Below are positions 54,882-58,306 of a stretch of 58,306 nucleotides of DNA, piece after piece. The notes beneath the pieces were generated by a model. That model was not told the origin of the DNA and did no database searches. It saw only the letters and a program-made list of their open reading frames with translations. The DNA lies in contig JAHJSN010000070.1 of the NCBI GenBank assembly GCA_018830445.1, positions 1 through 58,306 on the forward strand, read 5' to 3'. The stretch's first letter is position 1. Every line of letters begins with the position of its first letter. Made by a program: the position numbers and the translations under genes. Source of the stretch: Alphaproteobacteria bacterium (GTDB taxonomy: Bacteria; Pseudomonadota; Alphaproteobacteria; Rhizobiales; Hyphomicrobiaceae).

Positions 54882-55628
54882 TCAGTTGATGCTGGCGAGA
54901 TAGGCTTCGATGCGTTGCTTCAGGCCGGGTTCGGCAATCGAGCGGGCGAGTTCGGCCATATCCGCGTCGCGATGGTCGGGCCGGGTCAGGCGCAGCAAAC
55001 GTTCGAAGCTCGTTTGCGGCAACGAGGTGCCTGTTTCGGTCAATTCAGCAAGTTTGGCGTCCCACTCGCGGCGTTCTGAGATGCCGGTCAGGAAGCCCAG
55101 CTCGATGGCTTCCTGGGTTCCGAATACAGTTGAACCCAGAAGTATTTTCAGGGCTGCCTGACGGCCCACGACTTCCGCCAGCCTGCGCGTTCCCAGCGCC
55201 ACGGCGAATTGCAGACCGGGCATCCTGAACCGTGAAGCGGGCGCGGCAAAACGAAACGTACAAGATGCGACAAGATCGGCAGCGGCTCCGAAGCAGGCCC
55301 CATGGACCAGGGCGATCGTTACGAAGGGAGCGTAGTGGACGGCCTGCAGCAGGTGTTCGAGGCGCAGGAAGCGAAGGGCAAGATCGCCGTCGCTCTGGCC
55401 ATCGAGGCCGCTGAAGTCGAAGCCGCCGGAAAAGTCCTTGCCCTCGCCCGAAATCGCCACGAGGCGAACAGAGTGCCTGCGGGCATCGTCAAGTGCGGAA
55501 ATCAGGTCTTCAACCAGATCGGAGTCGAGCGCGTTGAGCTTATCGGGCCGGGTCAGCACGATGCGAAGAACCGCGCGATCGCGAGTGACGCGGATCCGGC
55601 TCGATGCAGATGCGTGGTGCAAGGTCAT
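54882..55628 (-). CDS. Crotonase-fold enoyl-CoA hydratase/isomerase family protein
   Basis: 248-residue member of the crotonase superfamily. VLRIVLTRPDKLNALDSDLVEDL is the N-terminal motif, ISGEGKDFSGGFDFSGL the first oxyanion-hole segment and ALVHGACFGAAADLVASCTFRFAAPASRFRMPGLQFAVALGTRRL the second. At the positions of the two catalytic glutamates of classical hydratases I see Ala/Asp in the GAAADL segment, so it may be an isomerase, a hydrolase or of unknown reaction. 28 bases after the rhodanese gene; probably one transcript. Confidence 0.85.
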   Translation of the reverse strand: MTLHHASASSRIRVTRDRAVLRIVLTRPDKLNALDSDLVEDLISALDDARRHSVRLVAISGEGKDFSGGFDFSGLDGQSDGDLALRFLRLEHLLQAVHYAPFVTIALVHGACFGAAADLVASCTFRFAAPASRFRMPGLQFAVALGTRRLAEVVGRQAALKILLGSTVFGTQEAIELGFLTGISERREWDAKLAELTETGTSLPQTSFERLLRLTRPDHRDADMAELARSIAEPGLKQRIEAYLASIN

Positions 55629-55656
55629 GGCCTAATACCCGGCAGTGGTGACGCCG

Positions 55657-56061
55657 TTAAGCGGATTTTTCGGGATGTTCGACGACCGTGCCGCCGGACT
55701 TCTTCCACTTGGAGAAACCGCCTTCCAGATGGCAGACGTTTTCGAAGCCCATATCGATCAGGGTTGCGGTGGCGAGTGCCGAGCGCCAGGCCGATCCGCA
55801 ATAGAGCAAGAACTTCTTGCCGGAGTCGAAGACTTCCTTGTGGTAGGGGCTGTCGGGATCGATCCAGAACTCCAGCATGCCGCGCGGGGCGTGGAACGCG
55901 CCGGGGATCATTCCTTCACGTTCAAGTTCGCGAAGGTCGCGGATGTCGACCCATTGCACGTTCGGGTCGTCGAGCAGCGCTTTTGCGTCGTCAATACCGA
56001 GTGTTTCGATGCGTTCGTTGGCTTCATCGATGAGCTGCTTGAAACCGCGCTTCAATGTCAT
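55657..56061 (-). CDS. Rhodanese-domain protein
   Basis: 134-residue single-domain rhodanese. The catalytic loop is YCGSAWRSALA with Cys 88, and the flanking VDIRDLRELEREGMIPGAFHAPRGMLEFWIDP is a typical rhodanese entry segment. No signal peptide is present, so it is cytoplasmic. Such proteins carry sulfane sulfur; the specific acceptor is unknown. GGAG lies 5 bases before the ATG. Precedes the crotonase gene and diverges from the aldo/keto reductase gene. Confidence 0.92.
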   Translation of the reverse strand: MTLKRGFKQLIDEANERIETLGIDDAKALLDDPNVQWVDIRDLRELEREGMIPGAFHAPRGMLEFWIDPDSPYHKEVFDSGKKFLLYCGSAWRSALATATLIDMGFENVCHLEGGFSKWKKSGGTVVEHPEKSA

Positions 56062-56328
56062 GTCGTACTCCGTTTATCGTATCGCTCCGGTCGGCGTCCT
56101 GGGCGTGCTTTAGCAGTTTCATGGGGTTGGAGTAAGCCTGGATTCAACAGCCTGATAGGTCACGAAGTTCACGAAAGGTTCAACGCCGGCGGTGGGGGAA
56201 GGCGGGCGCGGCGCTGGTGATGGGGATTGCGGTCGCCGGTGGCCTTCACCAATGCGCCGCATGTCTGCTATCAACCGTTGGGCGGGAACGCGCGTCAGGC
56301 GCAGAGAAACCGGCGCAGGAGTTCGACC

Positions 56329-57267
56329 ATGGAGTTGCCACGCAGAAGCCTGTTGAAAGGTGTAGGAGCCGCAGCCCTGGCCGGTGTCGCGGGGCTCGGC
56401 GGGACAGCTCCGGCGGCGAGGGCGGCAATGCCGCTGCCGCTGCCGCTGGCGCGAAAAATTCCATCGACCGGTGAGATGTTACCGGTTGTCGGTCTCGGCA
56501 GCTGGATCACCTTCAATGTCGGCAACGACCCGCTTCTTCTCGATAGAAGCGCGGAGGTTGTCGCGGAATTTTTCGAGGGCGGCGGCAGGCTCATCGACTC
56601 GTCTCCGATGTATGGGTCCTCGCAGGCGACGATCGGTTACGCGTTGAAGAAGCTCGGATATCCGAAACCAGCGTTTGCCGCGGACAAGATCTGGACATCC
56701 TATGAAACGGAAGGGGCTTCCCAATTCGCGGAAACACGCTCGCATTGGGACGTTCAAACCATGGACCTGATGCAGGTCCACAATCTGCTGGCCTGGCAGG
56801 CGCATCTTGAAATGCTGCAAGCGAAAAAGGCAGCCGGTGAAATCCGTTATATCGGCATTACGACCTCGCATGGCAGGCGTCACGGCGAACTCGAAGCGAT
56901 CATGGCCAGCCATGAGATCGACTTCGTGCAGCTGACCTACAATGTCGACGACAGGGAGCCGGAGCAGCGCCTGCTTCCGATGGCGGCTGAGCGAGGTATC
57001 GGGGTGATCGTCAACCGGCCGTTTCAGCGCGGAGGGCTGATACAGCGGTTTCAGAACAAGCCGCTGCCAGGGTTCGCGGCGGAAATCAATGCGGGCTCGT
57101 GGCCCCAATTGCTGCTGAAGTTCGTCATCTCGCATCCGGCCATCACGTGTGCGATTCCCGCGACCACGCGTGTCGACCACGTGAGGGAGAACCTTGCAGC
57201 GGCGTCGGGGCCTCTGCCGGACGAAGGCATGCGCAAGAAGATGCTCGGCTACATCGAGCAACTATAA
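56329..57267 (+). CDS. Tat-exported aldo/keto reductase
   Basis: 312-residue aldo/keto reductase with a twin-arginine signal (ELPRRSLLKGVGAAALAGVAGLGG), so it is likely periplasmic, which is unusual for a nicotinamide-dependent family. The TIM barrel shows the family tetrad: Asp and Tyr in IDSSPMYGSSQ, Lys in AADKIW and His in LMQVHNL. Cofactor-end segments TYNVDDREPEQRLLPMAAERGIGVIVNRPF and CAIPATTRVDHVRENL are present. AGGAG lies 8 bases before ATG 56329; a longer frame to 56227 is unsupported. Followed two bases later by the DUF6064 gene. Confidence 0.88.
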   Translation: MELPRRSLLKGVGAAALAGVAGLGGTAPAARAAMPLPLPLARKIPSTGEMLPVVGLGSWITFNVGNDPLLLDRSAEVVAEFFEGGGRLIDSSPMYGSSQATIGYALKKLGYPKPAFAADKIWTSYETEGASQFAETRSHWDVQTMDLMQVHNLLAWQAHLEMLQAKKAAGEIRYIGITTSHGRRHGELEAIMASHEIDFVQLTYNVDDREPEQRLLPMAAERGIGVIVNRPFQRGGLIQRFQNKPLPGFAAEINAGSWPQLLLKFVISHPAITCAIPATTRVDHVRENLAAASGPLPDEGMRKKMLGYIEQL

Positions 57268-57269
57268 AG

Positions 57270-57953
57270 ATGGGTACTTGGTCGAGCTACTCGCTGTCGG
57301 ACTTCCTGCTGTTCTCACCGCAGGTCTATCAGCGCATGTTCGTCCTCAACAACGAAGACTTGTGGCCGCTGCAACCTGTCGTCCTGGGGGTCGCGGCGTT
57401 GGTTTTTATGGCGGTTGCTCGAGGGGCGCCTTGGAGTGGGCGGGCGCTATTGGTGTTGCTGGGAGCCGCATGGCTCGCGATTGGCGGCGTCTTCTTCCCT
57501 GGGCGCTATCAGGCGATCAACTGGCTGGGGAGCAGCTTTGCTGCGGTGGCCGGGCTTGAGGGGGTGCTGCTGATACTTCTGGCGTTCATGGGCCGGCTCA
57601 GGTTGATTGATCGGCGTGAAAACCGGTTTGTTTCTGGCTTGGGAATGGTCTTGCTGGCGGCCGGTCTGGTGGCCTATCCGCTGCTTGATCTGGCAACTGG
57701 ATCGCCGGTTCGCGGAGCCCAGGTCTTCGCCATTACCCCGGACCCGACGGCGATTGCGAGCCTGGCGGGGCTTGCACTTGTCGACGGACGGATGCGCTTC
57801 GTGGCGGCGATCATCCCGTTGTTGTGGATGAGTTTCACCGCGCTGACTTTGTGGACACTCGGATTGGGCGAAGTGCTGGCGGCAGTGGCGTTCCTGGCAT
57901 TCGCGGTGATTGCCGTTGCCTGGCCGCGGGCGGTTCGTTCCACGGGGCGGTAA
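57270..57953 (+). CDS. DUF6064 membrane protein
   Basis: 227-residue inner-membrane protein with about six hydrophobic helices. The start (WSSYSLSDFLLFSPQVYQRMFVLNNEDLWPLQ) is the DUF6064 signature. No function is known to me. The ATG lies two bases after the aldo/keto reductase stop, so the two are translated from one message. The last residues (WPRAVRSTGR) are soluble and basic. Confidence 0.8.
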   Translation: MGTWSSYSLSDFLLFSPQVYQRMFVLNNEDLWPLQPVVLGVAALVFMAVARGAPWSGRALLVLLGAAWLAIGGVFFPGRYQAINWLGSSFAAVAGLEGVLLILLAFMGRLRLIDRRENRFVSGLGMVLLAAGLVAYPLLDLATGSPVRGAQVFAITPDPTAIASLAGLALVDGRMRFVAAIIPLLWMSFTALTLWTLGLGEVLAAVAFLAFAVIAVAWPRAVRSTGR

Positions 57954-58166
57954 TCCGTCACATCGTGATTATTCCTTCAGGTATTGGCCTATGCTGCGGC
58001 CGGAAGAGGCTACGGATTCGCTCCACGCGAGCCTGAGCTCTCAAGTGGATTGTACGACGGCGGCGAGGCGTCGGGCGGCTCGCTTGGCATTGATGCGATC
58101 ACGAAGTACGGCTTGATTGATTTTGGCCAATGCGGCCGGACTATCCGATGAATTACAGTGTGGCGC
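57954..58166. other. Intergenic region after the DUF6064 gene
   Basis: Short open frames overlap the DUF6064 gene end and are not convincing. No terminator is visible. The palindromic element at 58167 follows; the last 64 bases of the window hold nothing I can identify. Confidence 0.4.
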
Positions 58167-58242
58167 CTAGTGGCCTGTCTCGCCTAAATCGGTGTGCTGG
58201 CCGCAACCGCTGACGATTTAGGCGAGACATGAAGGCCACTAG
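58167..58242. repeat. CTAG-bounded palindromic element, second family
   Basis: 76 bases forming one long hairpin. CTAGTGGCCT (58167-58176) pairs with AGGCCACTAG (58233-58242), then GTCTCGCCTAAATCG (58177-58191) pairs perfectly with CGATTTAGGCGAGAC (58214-58228); ATGA (58229-58232) is bulged and the loop is 22 bases. Sequence unlike the element at 9-154 except for the CTAGTG / CACTAG ends. Confidence 0.85.
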
Positions 58243-58306
58243 CGAAAACAATGGCTTAGTGTGGCGTTCAGCGCGCCTCAATTGACAACTCCTGTGCGGC
58301 ACCAAC

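Overview
The window is a contiguous piece of a GC-rich alphaproteobacterial chromosome. The order xerD / aroK-aroB-HlyC/CorC, bolA, DnaJ-like, cobS-cobT, and the order Suv3-like helicase, S4 protein, fdxA, carD, are the arrangements I associate with Hyphomicrobiales (Rhizobiales). A flavocytochrome c sulfide dehydrogenase pair and three tandem YkuD proteins would suit a Hyphomicrobium-like member, but the genus is inference. No tRNA, rRNA, CRISPR array, transposase or phage gene was seen.

Layout. 1-9481: secA, a lone NodU/CmcH-type carbamoyltransferase and three tandem L,D-transpeptidase-fold envelope proteins, with one copy of a CTAG-bounded double-hairpin repeat at each side. 9482-15613: accA and an RND pump with its membrane fusion protein (4-bp overlap), ending at an intrinsic terminator. 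15633-20611: a di-haem cytochrome c / FccB sulfide dehydrogenase pair, then an ECF sigma / anti-sigma / DUF302 operon facing a divergent DUF7282 secreted protein; the divergent promoter region carries an inverted pair of TGCATCCAAA motifs. 20863-27234: an exported small protein, a phytase-like secreted protein, cobT, a MaoC-like hydratase, cobS, a DnaJ-domain protein and bolA. 27285-34655: CorC/HlyC family protein, aroB, aroK, a 52-residue membrane protein, a large unknown secreted protein, xerD and rpmB. 35025-42568: DUF3108 protein, the Suv3-like helicase with a long low-complexity tail, S4 protein, fdxA and carD with a histone-H1-like arm. 42706-47920: an SNase-fold exported protein and a 1388-residue RTX protein. 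48258-51602: a zinc locus with a candidate Zur box, zur, a 30-residue membrane peptide, znuC, znuB and znuA. 51660-53636: rfbC, rfbB and a decayed rfbA. 53931-57953: DUF937-like protein, crotonase, rhodanese, a Tat-exported aldo/keto reductase and a DUF6064 membrane protein. A third CTAG-bounded palindrome of different sequence lies at 58167-58242.

The parts most worth following are: (1) the CTAG-bounded palindromic elements, which look like small non-autonomous mobile repeats of at least two families; (2) the ECF/anti-sigma/DUF302/DUF7282 module beside the sulfide dehydrogenase; (3) the zinc locus with a clear palindromic operator and an uncharacterised 30-residue membrane peptide; and (4) an rfbA pseudogene that leaves the local dTDP-rhamnose cluster incomplete. 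Most of the rest is ordinary core genome. Many start codons were moved from the longest open frame on the basis of ribosome-binding sites, signal peptides or family N-termini, as stated per gene.
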